Assembly: GCA_006176705.1 (NCBI GenBank)
Contig: QRFJ01002299.1
Location: 159,914 to 223,913 of the forward strand
Length of the DNA: 64,000 nucleotides
Reading direction: 5' to 3'
Origin: Cocos nucifera
Lineage: Eukaryota > Streptophyta > Magnoliopsida > Arecales > Arecaceae
In this document: one piece after another, positions 34,677 to 44,700 of the stretch
Position numbering within the stretch: the stretch's first letter is position 1
How the letters are laid out: each line of letters opens with the position of its first letter
Notes under the pieces: generated by a model
What the model was told of the DNA's origin: nothing
Database searches by the model: none
Seen by the model: the letters and a program-made list of their open reading frames with translations, nothing else
Made by a program: the position numbers and the translations under genes

Positions 34677-35708
34677 TGTTGGGGATAACCCCGCTCCTAC
34701 CGAAGTCCAGTTCGATGATCAGCCTAATGCAACTAGTAGCCGTGAAAGAGCTTCAGCGGACAGATCTTAGCCGAACCCCTTCAGCCGGCCGAACTCCTCA
34801 GCGGTCGAGCTCCTTCAGACTCTCAAGGGCCAGACCGAACCCCTTCAGCCGACTGAACTTTTCAGCGGCCGAGCTCCTTCGGACTCCCAGCGGACGAGCT
34901 CCTTCAGACTCCCAACGGACGAACTGCTTAGCGGCCGAGCTCCTTCGGACTCCCAGCGGCCAGGCTTTAGCCAAACTCCTCAGCAGCCGAGCTTCAGTCG
35001 GACTCCCGCGAGAGCTGAACTCTCTCCATCCCCGTCGATCGAACTTCTTCAGGAGCCGGACTCCTCCCAGACATCCCCTTCGACCGATCGAGCTCCTTTC
35101 GAACTCCCCAACGATCGAGCCTTAGCCGCACACCGCCAGCCAGACGCCTACCGAAGCCGAACTCCTTCCGAGCTTCCTCTTCAGGAGTCCGAACTCTTTT
35201 GAAATTGATATATGCCGAAGTCCACCAATCAATGCCTGCTTTCTGAGAGCCATAGCTATTAAAGCTGGACGAACAGTCACCATCAATCTGCCACAGGCGA
35301 CGCTACAGACGGCTCCGCCAGACCTCGAGCAGCCCACCACTGTCGGACGGTATGGCTATCGCTTTCGACCTGACATACCGTCCTCTCCACATCAAACCCG
35401 GTGCAGCCTCGAGCGGCCCGCCACCAGGCAACTGCAGCTGTCACCATCAAGCTCCGCCTATAAAAAAGATCCTTCAGATATGCTAACTCTAAGCTTTAAG
35501 CTCTAATCTCTCCTCTTCTTCTTTAAGCTCTACGGAACTCATCCCTGAGCACTCCATTCATGTTGGCCAGAGCTGACTTGATCATCGGAGGATCCTGCCG
35601 GAGCCACCCCCCACGAACTCCATGGAACTTTGTTTTGCAGGTCCCAACGGCGACCTCATCCACCTCCGCTCCAACTGATTTCGACGACGATCAGATTCTG
35701 CGTCAACA
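34677..35708 (+). repeat. Element D 3' LTR
   Basis: 1032 bp starting TGTTGGGGATAACC and ending GCGTCAACA, with a TATA-like CTATAAAAAAG near 35459. It is followed by the duplication CTTAT. Its last 606 bp also form the outer end of the large inverted repeat. Confidence 0.92.
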
Positions 35709-35713
35709 CTTAT

Positions 35714-36660
35714 CAAAAGACTTCTGATACTTCTTCTGTTGCTAAGTTATTCTTTAGAAAAATTGTTAGACTTCACGGATTACCTACTTTCATAGTGTTT
35801 GTCGGATGTTAAATTTGTAAGTTATTTTTTAAAAACCCTTTGAAAATTGTTTGGAACCACTTTAAAGTTTTCTTCAGCTTTTCATCTCCAAATAGATGGT
35901 TAAACAGAGATTGTGAATCGAAGTCTTGATAATTTACTTAGGTATCTAGTTGGAGATAAGTTTGGAACATGGGATTTGTCATTGCCTACCGCAGAATTTG
36001 CTTACAATAACTCAGTAAATTGGTCTACTGGCAAAAGTCCTTTTGAAATTGTTTATGGCTTTAATCCCCGTCAACCCATTGATATTGTTCCCTTACCCAT
36101 GGATAATCGTACTTCTAAGTCAGCCACTTTTTTTGCTAAACATATTCATGATATTCACACTAATATTAGACAAAAGATTGCAATGAATATTAGAAAATAT
36201 AAACTTGCTGTTGATGCTCACCATAGAAAAGTGGAGTTTAACGAGGGTGGCTATGTAATGGTTCGTATTCGTCCTGAACGTTATCCCGAAATTCATTCAA
36301 AAAGTTATATGCTCGAGCCACCAGTCCATTTCGTACTATTCGTAAACTTGAGCCTAATGCTTATTGTATAGAATTACCCTCTGATTGAAACTTTAGTGCA
36401 ATTTTCAATATTAAGGACTTGCTACCTTATCAAAGCATATTCGAGCCTCCTACTGTGCATGCAGATAATAGCAGCGATCACGCTCCATCTCCTCGAATGC
36501 CAGTCCCTTTCGTCATTTCCATCGTCTTCATTAGATCGAATTGAACGCATTATCACAGATGAGATTGTTTCTTCTGCTGATAGAGGATTTTGATGATTTT
36601 TGATCAAGTGGCAAGGTCATCTAGACTTAGATGCTGCTTGAATCCTCAAAGAAGAACTAT
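35714..36660 (+). pseudogene. Element A integrase, remainder of core, and chromodomain-like tail
   Basis: Reading resumes right after the CTTAT duplication with KTSDTSSVAKLFFRKIVRLH (35719-35780). Stops and frameshifts follow around 35810-35910. The open frame 35913-36371 contains TAEFAYNNSVNWSTGKSPFE and VYGFNPRQP, the end of the integrase core, and then a GVYVMVRIRPERYP-like stretch (here GGYVMVRIRPERYP). Near 36600 a short frame reads IKWQGHLDLDA, similar to part of a chromodomain, interrupted by stops. The integrase is dead. Confidence 0.85.
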
Positions 36661-36724
36661 AAGATATTTTAGAAGATTACATTAATTCCTCATCAGAGTT
36701 GAGTTCTTTCCAGCCACGAGAAAA

Positions 36725-37075
36725 TGATGGAAATCAGGATTTACGTACATATTCCAGAAGAAAGTGTCGTTAAGAAACTCTAACCCTAATTTTAATTGAG
36801 AATTTATTTAGGATCTTTATTTTATTTCTTATTTTATTAATTAGGTCTTTTAATTTTGTTAGAACTCAGTAAGAGGAGTTCTATTAAGTTACAAGCAAGC
36901 AATTAGACTTTTGATAGGATGCTTTCTGTATATTTATTTAAGGGCTCCACCTGTATAGAGAACTTCAGACTTGAACGATTGATTAATTAAATCCCTGAAA
37001 TTCCAGGCTTTGAATCTTTGTTTTTCTTTTTCAATTTTCTTTCTTCTTTCTTTAATTTCTTTTGGTTTTACACCA
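36725..37075 (+). repeat. Element A 3' LTR
   Basis: 351 bp, TGATGG...ACACCA, matching 855-1202. It is followed by GCTCA (37076-37080), matching GTTCA at the left at four of five bases. Confidence 0.92.
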
Positions 37076-38141
37076 GCTCACCATTTAATTCTTGCATATA
37101 TTTCATTAGAGTTTAAACTTTATATTGCACAAAAACTTTTGGCTTTTAGAATCACCATTAGAATTATATTAGTTAGGGTTTAAAATTCTATTTATGTTTT
37201 TGTCATTACATAGATTGTCCCTAGGGCTGCTTTGCATCATTCCAACCAAATCCACTTTATGAGGCCATGAGGCAACATCAAAGCACTGTGGTGGGAAGCC
37301 ACTAGTAGGCCACAAGATTGTTGGAGTCTTCTCTGGTGATCCCATTGCTTGAGTGTAAAAATTAACAGAAATCCTATATAGGTATATGCATAAAGAATAA
37401 ATATCTTAATAATGGTACCAAATTGAAGGCTACAAGTTCGAAGGTTATTGAGGGACCACAATTTGTAATCAAGAACAAATGCAGAAAGGATTTTAGAAGG
37501 GAATAACCAATAGGTAAGTTGCTTCTTCTATGGGTAAGATTACCTTTGTAGAAACAATATCGAGAAACCTTCCAACTTATTACCCATCTTTCTTAGGCTC
37601 ATGTGGCCATCCTGGCAAATATATGAAAGCAGCTAAAACATATTCATGGAGAAGTGATGTAAAGGTAGACTAAAGAGGAAGATACATCTTATCTCATCAA
37701 CATGAGATATTTTGCAATGAAGTACCTTTGCATGAGTAATTGCTCCTCGATATCCAATCAAGGAGACTAAGGAATAGGAAGAGCAAGATCTAAAATATGT
37801 AAATATACAACAAAAACATAGGGGAAGGCAATTTCTTCTCTTTTTCTCTTTTTTTTTTGGCGGGGGGGGGGGGGTGGGGGGGAGCTTGATTGAACAGGGA
37901 GGGGTGTTGTTGTACAATATAGTTTTAATGGAGATGATAGAAAGATGAATTATGCCTTATTTTAGGTGTGGCAAGAAAGTCTCCTTTTTGTTCAAAAAGC
38001 CATGACAAGGGCATGACGAGGAAATTAAGAAAGTATGCTTTTATATTTCTTTTTTTTTTCCAAAGCAAAGGTAGATTAGAATGCTAAAATTGCGAGATTT
38101 GGTAATGCAATTCCAAAGGATAATATTTTTATAAATCTTAT
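37076..38141. other. Host DNA between element A and a solo LTR
   Basis: AT-rich, probably intronic or intergenic. It holds a G13-T-G7 tract at about 37862-37882, which is the only length difference I found between the two inverted arms. A short plus-strand reading at about 37279-37347 gives HCGGKPLVGHKIVGVF and then a stop. It looks protein-like but is too short to assign. No other feature was seen. Confidence 0.5.
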
Positions 38142-39411
38142 TGTTGGGGATGAAATAGCTCTCACCGAAATCCGGTAAGATATCCGATTTCAGCATAACC
38201 ATGACCAAACTTCGTCCAAGCAACTCTCCTACTCCACCCTACCTTGGGAAGGATGACCTCCAATCCATGCATACCGGACGATCTTCTCAATAGCAATCAT
38301 CAACGCTCTACCAACGACTACAGAATAGAACTTCGGCCGGACGAACTTAAACAGTGAGAGAAGTTGCCATTCGACTGATTCTATCCTTTAGCTCAAGACA
38401 AACTTCCGGGTTCCAAGTATTAAATCCCAGCACCATCTGACCTTGCTTATGATAGACCTTGAAGGCATCGAATTCCTTCATTATAGGCAGCGTATCTCAC
38501 CAATTGCATATTAAGCACTCTAGCCAGCCGAACCCCTCTATAGTCGAGCTTCATTCAGACGAATTCTTTTCTAGCCAAATTCTTCTGCTTTAGTCTATGA
38601 ACAGCGGCCGAATTTCTTTATTCCCTCCTATTAATTCTAGATCTAGCCGACGTACATCATGCACGTCAATCGAGCGTATTTGAACAATAAAAGGACCTCA
38701 TCGTCAATGCAGTAAGAGTAATACCAGCAGGAGTCTTGATGTTCACCCATTCCAACTACTAGTGAATCTCGAATTTCTACCTCCCTGATCAAACTCCTCC
38801 AAAAACCTTGGCTGTGATCCTCAATGAAGAATCCCCTATCTTCTCTCTGGTCTCCAGCTCGATCGTTCATATCTACTCCCGGCCGACCTAGACAACGGCT
38901 GAGCTCCTCAAAACTATCAAGGGCGACAAAGGCAGATTCCAACTACAGGTTCGCCCTCCGCAACTTAGAAGCTAACTTCTAAGTTCGGCCAATCTGATCC
39001 CGAGTTCTATATGTGCAATCAGCCCTCAAGCACAAAATCTCCAACCTCTTATCCAAACTCCAATAAATTAATTTCAACCAACTACAAGTCATGACAAATG
39101 ACAGCCCACTCTCCGTAATAAACTCCGCATGGCCTAAACAGCCCACTAGCAGACGGTTATGGCTGTCACCATCAATCTATTACACGCTCCGTCTATATAA
39201 AGGACCATCCAGATACGTTTTTCTCTCTAAGCTCTCATTTTCGCTTACATTCTCCTGAGTACTCCATTCTTGTTGGCTGGAGAACTAACTTGACCGTAGA
39301 AGGATCTTGCCGGAGCCACCCACCTCCAGTTTGAACTTTGCTTGTAGGCCACTTCAGCAACCACGTCTTCTCCAACGAACTCTGACATCATCATCGTTTT
39401 CTGCACCAACA
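38142..39411 (+). mobile_element. Solo LTR, D-related family
   Basis: 1270 bp from TGTTGGGGATGAAAT to TGCACCAACA, flanked by the perfect duplication CTTAT (38137-38141, 39412-39416). No internal region or partner LTR is adjacent, so it is a solo LTR. A TATATAAAGG box lies near 39194. The ends resemble those of the element D LTR, while the middle differs. Confidence 0.88.
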
Positions 39412-40030
39412 CTTATTATACATAGCATGCTTTTAAGATTGCTACCAAATTTAAGAATTGGAAAATCCAACAATCCAAACAACAATGCTTTTGTTAAGGA
39501 GAGCATCCTAGTTTAAATCCTCATTATGTTTACATGAAACGGTCTTTTTGCTCAATGGAGGATGAAAAAATGACTCTTTGTTTTACATTACTTTTAATTC
39601 ACTTGGTCAAATCTCATTAAAAAGTTTAAACGATTTTATTAATAGGTAAATTGATGCCACAACTTCTACCACCACTCACCCCCAAGGAAATTTGATGGAA
39701 AGAAATAAGAATTCTCTAGAGCAAAACCTGAAAGTCTAGTGTTTGTCAAAAAGCCAATAAATATTTGCCAGTGATTTGACAAAGCTGCCTTTTCGTTTTG
39801 ATACTGACCCTAAGCATGCTCGACGTCTTTTTCTTTTTGGTTTTAATTCATTTCATTTTCATGGATTGCAATCATATCTCATGCCTCACTAAGGATCAAA
39901 ATGCCACCTTTGTAAGTTTTTTTTATATTTTTTATTTTGGACATTTTTTTATTGTAAGTCAAGTAAAAAAGAAATGTAAAGATGGTAAGAAGAAAAAGGG
40001 GATAAAAAGATAATAAGTCAACATTACAAC
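39412..40030. other. Host DNA between two solo LTRs
   Basis: About 0.6 kb of AT-rich sequence. No gene recognised. The T-rich open frame 39798-40013 is low complexity and unsupported. Confidence 0.5.
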
Positions 40031-41562
40031 TGTTGGTGCAGAATCTAGTTGACGTCGGATCGAGCTGGAGTTGGAGAAGAAGAGGTCACCGCCGGTAACC
40101 TGCAAAACAAAATCCCGCCCGGAGTCGATGGTGGTGGCTCCGACAGGACTCTCTGATGATCAAGTCAGCTCTTCTGGCTAATAGAAATGGAGTGCTCAGA
40201 AAAGAGTTCGGCAGAGTTTCGAAAAGGAGAAGAGAACTTAGAGAAAACGTATCTGGAGGATCCCTTTTATAAACGGAGTCCGGAGCAGATTAATAGGGAC
40301 GGCCGTAACCGTCCGGTAGTGGGCCGCTCGGGGCCACGTGGAGTTTGTTACAGAGAAAGATGTCCGTTGCCGTGATGTGGCCGTTCATTGAGATTTAATA
40401 GTCGAAGTTCAAAGGAAGTAGACGTTGGTTGGTGAAGAACTTTGACATACATCAATTCCATAAGAGTTCAAACTCTTAAAAAAAACTTGACTGAAGGAGA
40501 AATCGGAAAGGAGTTCGACTCTTAGAGGAATCCGACTGTAAAAAGTTCGGCTCCTGGAGGAACTTGACTGAAGGAAAAATCCGGAAGGAGTTCGACTCCT
40601 GGAGAAATCCGACTGAAGGAGAAATTCGGAAGGAGTTGGCTCCTAGAGGAACTTGACTGAAGGAGAAGTCCGGAAAGAGTTCGGCTCCTAGAGGAACTTG
40701 ACTAAAGGAGAAATCCAGAAGGAGTTCGACTTTTGGAGGAATCCGACTGAAGAAGAAATCTAGAAGGAGTTCGGCTAATGGAGAAATCCGACTGAAGGAG
40801 AGGTCCGGAAGGAGTTCGGCTCCTAGAGAAATCCGACTGAAGGAGAGGTTCGAAAAGAGTTCGGCTTCTGTAGACATTCGACTGAAGGAGAGGTCCGGAA
40901 GGAATTCGGCTCCTGAAAGCATCCGACTAAAGGAGAGGTCCAGAAGGAGTTCGACTCCTGAAGGAATCCAACTGAAGGAGATGTCCGAAAGAAGTTCGGC
41001 TCCTATAGGCATCCGATTGAAGGAGAGGTCCAAAAGGAGTTCGGCTCCTGAAGGAATCCGACTGAAGAAGAGGTCCGGAAGAAGTTCGACTCCTGATGAA
41101 ATCCGACTGAAGGAGAAGTCCGATAAAAGTTCGACTCCTAGAGAAATCCGACTGAAGAAGAAATTCGGAAGGAGTTCGGCTCCTAAAGGAACTTGACTGA
41201 AGGAGAAGTCCATAAGCAGTTCGACTCCTAGAGGAATCCGACTGAAGGAGAAATCCGAAAGAAGTTCGGCTCCTAGAAGAACTTGACTGAAAGAAAAGTC
41301 CGAAAGAAGTTCGGCTTCTGCAGGAATTTGACTGAAGGAGAAATCCGGAAGGAGTTCGACCGCTAGAGGAGTTCAGCCGCTGAAGGAATTCAGCTAGGGC
41401 TCAGCCGTTGAAGGAGTTCGGTTGGGATTCGATCGCTAGAGGAGTTCGGCTGGGGTTCGGCCGTTGGAGGAGAATTCTCGATCGAAGCTCTTCCGTGATT
41501 ACCAGTTGCATTAAGCTAAGCATCAGGCTAGACTTCGACGAGAGCAGGGTTTACCCCCAACA
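40031..41562 (-). mobile_element. Solo LTR, D-related family, with 45 bp tandem repeats
   Basis: 1532 bp in minus orientation (TGTTGGTGCAGAATC...CCCCCAACA on the plus strand), flanked by the perfect duplication ACAAC (40026-40030, 41563-41567). It carries a long tandem array at 40480-41400. A TATA-like word on the minus strand (complement of CCCTTTTATAAACGG) lies near 40262-40275. Confidence 0.88.
40480..41400. repeat. 45 bp tandem array inside the solo LTR
   Basis: About 20 imperfect units of the form CTCCTAGAGGAACTTGACTG plus AAGGAGAAGTCCGGAAAGAG plus TTCGG. Because 45 is a multiple of three, the minus strand stays open for 245 codons as a 15-residue repeat (LSFSRISLGAELLPD-like). I interpret this as a repeat artefact, not a gene. 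The same array is in the inverted arm at about 55129-56049. Confidence 0.88.
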
Positions 41563-41788
41563 ACAACTAATGCATCTCTGTGTATATGTGTTTGCATCAA
41601 AATTAACTCACATTGACCAATCAAGAATGAGCGATTACTTAAGAAATTGGTTAATCAAATAACCCATGACTGGGTTAAAATTGTTAACCTGATCAAGCAT
41701 ACAATTAGGAAAAAGATAGCTGGCCGCTTGTCATTCATCCAAGAGACCACTTGGAGGCAGCTTTTTTGCTGAAATTAACCACCAATGG

Positions 41789-44700
41789 CTAACTCCTAGG
41801 GCACATATAATTAACAAAGATCTTTTTCCGAGCGCCCGCATCACCCTCGACCGTTAGGAAAATAAGATCTCCTCCGAAGGAACTCGGCTGCAGGGAGATA
41901 AGATCTTCCCGAGGGTAAGATCCCAACTTCCCGGCAGCAGAGAAGATAAGGAATCTCTCCCGAAAGGCCAAACTCGGCTGCAGGAGATAATCTCTTTGCG
42001 AGGCAACCTCGACTGTTAGGGGAGATAAGCATCCGCCCCGAGGATCCGGGCAACTTCGGCATCAGGAAGATAAGATCCTCCCCCGAGGGCTTACCTCGAG
42101 CTACAGGAGATATAGATCTCCCCGAGCGTCCGCATCAACCTCGGCTGTAGGAAGATAAGATCACTCCCCGAGGCGTTCCGGGGCCAACTTCAACAAGCAG
42201 GGCAGGAGTAAGACTCCCCCAGGCAAACTCGGCTGCAGGAGATATAGATCTCCCCGAGCGCACCGCATCAACCTCGACCGTTAGGAGATAAGATCTCCTC
42301 CGACGTCCGGGCCAACTTCACAGCAGGAGATAAGATCTCCCCTCGAGGCAAACTCGGCTGCAGGAGATAAGATTCTCCCCGAGCCCCGCATCAACCTCGG
42401 CTGAAGGAATAAAGATCCCGCCAAGGCAACCTCGGCCGCAGGAGATAAAGATCTCCCCCGAGGTCCGGACCAACTTCGACTGCAGGAGATAAGATCTCCC
42501 CCGAGCAAAACTCGACTGGCAACCGATAAGATCTCCGAGCCCCGCATCAACCTCGACCGCAGGAGATAAGATCCTCTTCGAGGCAACCGATTACAGAGAT
42601 AAGGATCTCCTCCGAGCGAACGCGTTCAAACCTTCCGGACAGGAAATAGATCTCTTTACTCCAACGCCTGTGACAACCTCAGCCCGGACACATTTAGGGC
42701 AAGAGATAGACTCTCCCGAGCGTCCGACAGCCAACTCGACCAGAGAAAGACGGAGAAATAGCATGCCGAGAGACCAGACTCGCCAAAAGATCTCCGCGAA
42801 CCAGACAACCTCGGCCAGACATCCGAGCCGACAGCTGCGGAGATCTCTTCCAGCCATGGCTGCTAGCTATCGCCCCCGACTCAATCCGACCTAGCTGAGC
42901 GGATTACTAACCTCGGAAGGATTCCTGGCATCAATAATTTAGCTAGATCTGCCACTGACCTGACAAACGGAGCTCAAGCTCCGCACTTTTGCATCCCTTC
43001 GGTCGAATGGAGCGGAGGACTATCGTTCCCGGGGAACCCGCTCACTACCGACCTCGAGATCACCAATGAACGAGACCTCTACTGAAAACACATGAAGAGA
43101 AAAACTTAGAGCGACAGCACGCGCCAGCGCTGCGAGGGCCAACCCACAACAACCTGACCCCGTCGGCAAGCACCACTACAAACGCCTATACGCTAGAGCC
43201 CCCAAGCCAGGAAAAGAAACGCTCACGCCAAGACATGCCAGACCACACAGGGCAAACCGACGCACACGAGCCCATACCAGCGACCACACCAACCGCACGA
43301 CAAGGAACGACTCGAAGCAGTACAAAGAAAGACGCTTTGCACACGAGTTCAGAAAAAGCTCGGAAGAAAGGGAGACTAATGTTTATGGAGGATAAACAAA
43401 GCCGAAACGACCGAAGAAGCCAGATCATGAAAGGACAACAAACTGCACACTAGTGCAACCTAGTACCGTGAAAGGCCTTCAGCGGACAGATCTTAGCCGA
43501 ACGCACCTTCTCAGCCGGCCGAACTCCTCAGCGGCTCGAAGCTTCCTTCAGACCTCTAAGGGGCCAGAACCAGGAACCCCTTCAGCCGACTCAACTTTTT
43601 CACGGCCCGAGGCTCTTCGACTTCCCACGGACGAGCTTCCGCTTCAAGACTCCCAACGGGAACGAACTGCTTAGCGGCCAGAGCTCCTTCGGACTCCCAG
43701 CGCGGCCAGGCTTTAGCAACTCGCTCCAGCAGTCCGAGCTTCAGTCGGACTCCACACCGCCGAAGCCTGAACTTCTTCCCCCATCACCCGCCTCGATCGA
43801 ACTTCGTCGTTCAGGAGCCGGACTCCTCCCAGGACATCCCTTCGATCCGATCGAGCTTTTCGAACTCCCCAACGACCGAGCCTTAGCCGCACACCCCAGC
43901 CAGACGCTACGGAAGCCGAACTCTCTTCCGAGCTTTCCCCTCCTTCAGGATCTGAACTCTTTTGAAATATGAGATACGAAGTCCACCAATCAACTGCCCT
44001 GCTTCTAGAGCTACATAGCATTTAAATGCTAGGACGAACGTCACCATCGGTCTACCACAGGCGACGCTACAGGCCCCAGGACTCCGCCAGACCTCGAGAG
44101 CCCACCACTGTCGGACGGGTATGGCTTCACCTCGGCTTTCGACCTTACATACGTCCTCTCCACATCAAACCCGTGCAGCCTACGAGCGGCCCGGCCATCC
44201 ACGGCAACTGCAGCTGTCACCATCAAAAGCTCCGACCTATAAAAAGATCCTTCAGACTATGCTAACTCTAAGCTTAAGCTCTAATCCTCCTCTTCTTCTG
44301 TTAAAGCTCTACGGAACTCATCCCTGAGCACTCCATTCATGTTGGCCAGAGCTGACTTGATCATCGGAGGATCCTGCCCGGAGCCACCCCCATCGAACTC
44401 ATGGAACTTTGTTTTGCAGTTCCAACGGCGACCTCATTCCACCTCCGCTCCAACTTGATTTCGACGCAACGATAGATTCTGCGTCAAACACTTATCAAAG
44501 ACTTCTGATACTTCTTCTGTGCTAAGTTATTCTTTAGAAAATTGTCTAGACTTCACGGATTACTACTTTCATAGTTTGTTTTTCGGATGTTAGAATTTGT
44601 AAGTTATTTTTTTAAAAAACCCTCTTTGAAAATCTTGGTGGCACCACCACTTATAAATTTTCTCAGCTATTTTCATCTCCAAATAGCCATGGTTTAAACA

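Larger units (their letters stand above)
27694..35708 (+). mobile_element. Element D: non-autonomous LTR retrotransposon with GATAAGATCT array
   Basis: LTRs of 1037 and 1032 bp (TGTTGGGGATAA...TCAACA), perfect duplication CTTAT (27689-27693, 35709-35713), and a purine-rich tract GAGTGGGGGAGAC just before the right LTR. The interior holds only gag fragments, tandem repeats and a solo LTR (E), with no protease, RT or integrase. It must have moved using enzymes of a Tat-type relative, since its gag pieces and PBS resemble element C. Confidence 0.92.
855..37075 (+). mobile_element. Element A: Ty3/gypsy retrotransposon (chromovirus-like), split by nested insertions
   Basis: The element is bounded by 348 and 351 bp LTRs (TG...CA) and flanked by GTTCA and GCTCA, a 5 bp target-site duplication with one mismatch. 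A primer-binding site for initiator tRNA-Met follows the left LTR. The domain order on the plus strand is gag with zinc knuckle, protease, reverse transcriptase, RNase H, integrase, then a chromodomain-like tail, which is the Ty3/gypsy order. Three complete insertions (3128-10521, 13658-27658, 27694-35708), each with its own duplication, interrupt it. Without them the element is about 6.8 kb. The coding region carries many in-frame stops and frameshifts, so it is dead. The chromovirus assignment rests on the short tail after integrase and on general similarity of the integrase segments, and is an inference. Confidence 0.9.
35103..41788 (+). repeat. Left arm of a 6.7 kb inverted repeat
   Basis: Reverse-complement match to about 54741-61422. 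Paired positions sum to 96529 inside the poly-G tract at 37.87 kb and to 96525 outside it. A single 4 bp difference (G13 against 9 in the other arm) explains the offset. I found no other difference in the stretches I compared. The inner end is sharp: after CCAATGG (41788) the left arm runs into the error-rich copy, whereas the other arm runs into the MATE intron. Confidence 0.9.

Noticed and set aside
37861..37882. G-quadruplex-forming poly-G as a regulatory element
   Set aside because: It is a single homopolymer whose length varies between copies (13 or 9 in the arms), most simply a sequencing or replication slippage tract.
40476..41213. 245-residue open frame (minus), and its mirror at 55316-56053, as a gene
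   Set aside because: The frame is produced by a 45 bp tandem repeat inside a solo LTR. It has no domain and low-complexity composition.
43186..44327. ORFs in the noisy duplicate
   Set aside because: The underlying sequence is probably error-laden, and the corresponding clean copy (34.4-35.5 kb) does not encode them.
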